From UBA652 sp964598235 (GTDB lineage: Bacteria > Pseudomonadota > Gammaproteobacteria > Nitrosococcales > Methylophagaceae), in the NCBI GenBank assembly GCA_964598235.1, contig CAZRAY010000071.1:1-6396 (forward strand): a DNA stretch of 6,396 nt, written 5' to 3'. Of this stretch, positions 6,205 through 6,396 are shown piece after piece. Below the pieces are notes generated by a model, which did not search any database, was not told where the DNA came from, and saw nothing but the letters and a program-made list of their open reading frames with translations. Position numbers and translations under genes: made by a program. Position 1 is the stretch's first letter. Each line of letters opens with the position of its first letter.

Positions 6205-6237
6205 AAAAGGACCTGTAACAATGTTACAAGTCCTTTT
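6205..6237 (-). terminator. Rho-independent terminator of the tRNA-Ala/tRNA-Glu transcript
   Basis: AAAAGGAC (6205-6212) pairs with GTCCTTTT (6230-6237). After one C/A mismatch, TGTAAC (6214-6219) pairs with GTTACA (6223-6228) around an AAT loop. Read on the minus strand, the GGAC stem is followed by eight T (6208-6201), and the hairpin begins 4 bases past the CCA end of tRNA-Glu, so it should end the tRNA transcript. On the plus strand it is followed by only four T and then GA, so it could be a weaker terminator for any rightward RNA from the mscL-tRNA gap. Confidence 0.85.
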
Positions 6238-6241
6238 GATA

Positions 6242-6317
6242 TGGCGTCCCCAAGGGGGTTCGAACCCCTGTTACCGCCGTGAAAGGGCAGTGTCCTAGGC
6301 CTCTAGACGATGGGGAC
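6242..6317 (-). tRNA. tRNA-Glu (anticodon TTC)
   Basis: The gene is 76 bases with an encoded CCA end (6244-6242). The acceptor stem starts GTCCCC and pairs with GGGGAC before GCCA. The anticodon loop is CTTTCAC, with anticodon TTC at 6283-6281, on a 5-bp stem (CTGCC/GGCGG) with one T-G pair. The T arm holds GGTTCGAACCCC. It is nearly identical to E. coli tRNA-Glu over its whole length. It decodes GAA and GAG. It is downstream of tRNA-Ala by 24 bases in the same orientation and is probably co-transcribed with it; a terminator follows at once. Confidence 0.98.
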
Positions 6318-6341
6318 CTAAAACTATTTGTTTCGATTTAC

Positions 6342-6396
6342 TGGTGGAGCTAGACGGGATCGAACCGTCGACCTCTTCACTGCCAGCGAAGCGCTC
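6342..6396 (-). tRNA. tRNA-Ala (anticodon GGC), 3' 55 bases; 5' end outside window
   Basis: The visible part runs from the D-arm end (GAGCGC) to the encoded CCA (6344-6342). The anticodon stem is CTTCG/TGAAG and the loop CTGGCAG, giving anticodon GGC at 6384-6382. The T arm is GACGG-TTCGATC-CCGTC, and the 3' acceptor strand is TAGCTCC plus A and CCA, as in E. coli tRNA-Ala(GGC). About 21 bases of the 5' side lie beyond the right edge. It is the upstream member of the tRNA-Ala/tRNA-Glu pair. Confidence 0.95.

Noticed and set aside
6214..6228. TGTAAC-AAT-GTTACA as a GacA-type regulator site.
   Set aside because: It lacks the TGTAAG/CTTACA halves and 6-base spacing, and it is part of the stem of the tRNA terminator.

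Overview
The window looks like chromosomal DNA of a gammaproteobacterium of moderate to low GC. The gene order valS-holC-pepA, divergent from lptF-lptG, is the classical gammaproteobacterial arrangement (in E. coli: pepA-holC-valS opposite yjgP-yjgQ). The proteins also resemble the E. coli and Haemophilus versions. I cannot name the genus from the sequence alone. There are no phage, transposase or CRISPR signatures. All recognised genes are housekeeping genes.

Layout. Bases 1-3165 on the minus strand hold a compact operon transcribed toward base 1: pepA (leucyl aminopeptidase), holC (DNA polymerase III chi) and the 5' 405 codons of valS (valyl-tRNA synthetase), which runs off the left edge. 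A 94-base divergent intergenic region (3166-3259) separates it from the plus-strand pair lptF-lptG (3260-5463), which encodes the two membrane subunits of the LPS exporter. A strong bidirectional terminator (5496-5523) closes both lptG and the convergent mscL (5539-5928, minus), which encodes the large mechanosensitive channel. At the right edge are two minus-strand tRNA genes, tRNA-Ala(GGC), cut by the window end, and tRNA-Glu(TTC). A terminator hairpin lies 4 bases beyond tRNA-Glu.

Coupling. pepA/holC and lptF/lptG both join through a TAATG stop/start overlap, so each pair is probably translationally coupled. LptF and LptG are obligate partners: with LptB (not in this window) they form the ABC transporter that pulls LPS out of the inner membrane.

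The unexplained part is the 313-base non-coding stretch between mscL and tRNA-Glu (5929-6241). It contains a roughly 110-base element (6026-6135) closed by a 12-bp helix. Inside are two diverged copies of one unit: CTAG-flanked loops, each holding a perfect Shine-Dalgarno core (AAGGAGG). It looks like a small structured RNA, possibly CsrA/RsmA-binding or ribosome-binding. If read from the other strand it would be a leader of mscL with anti-Shine-Dalgarno loops. I do not recognise it as a known family, and it is the one part of the window worth following up.
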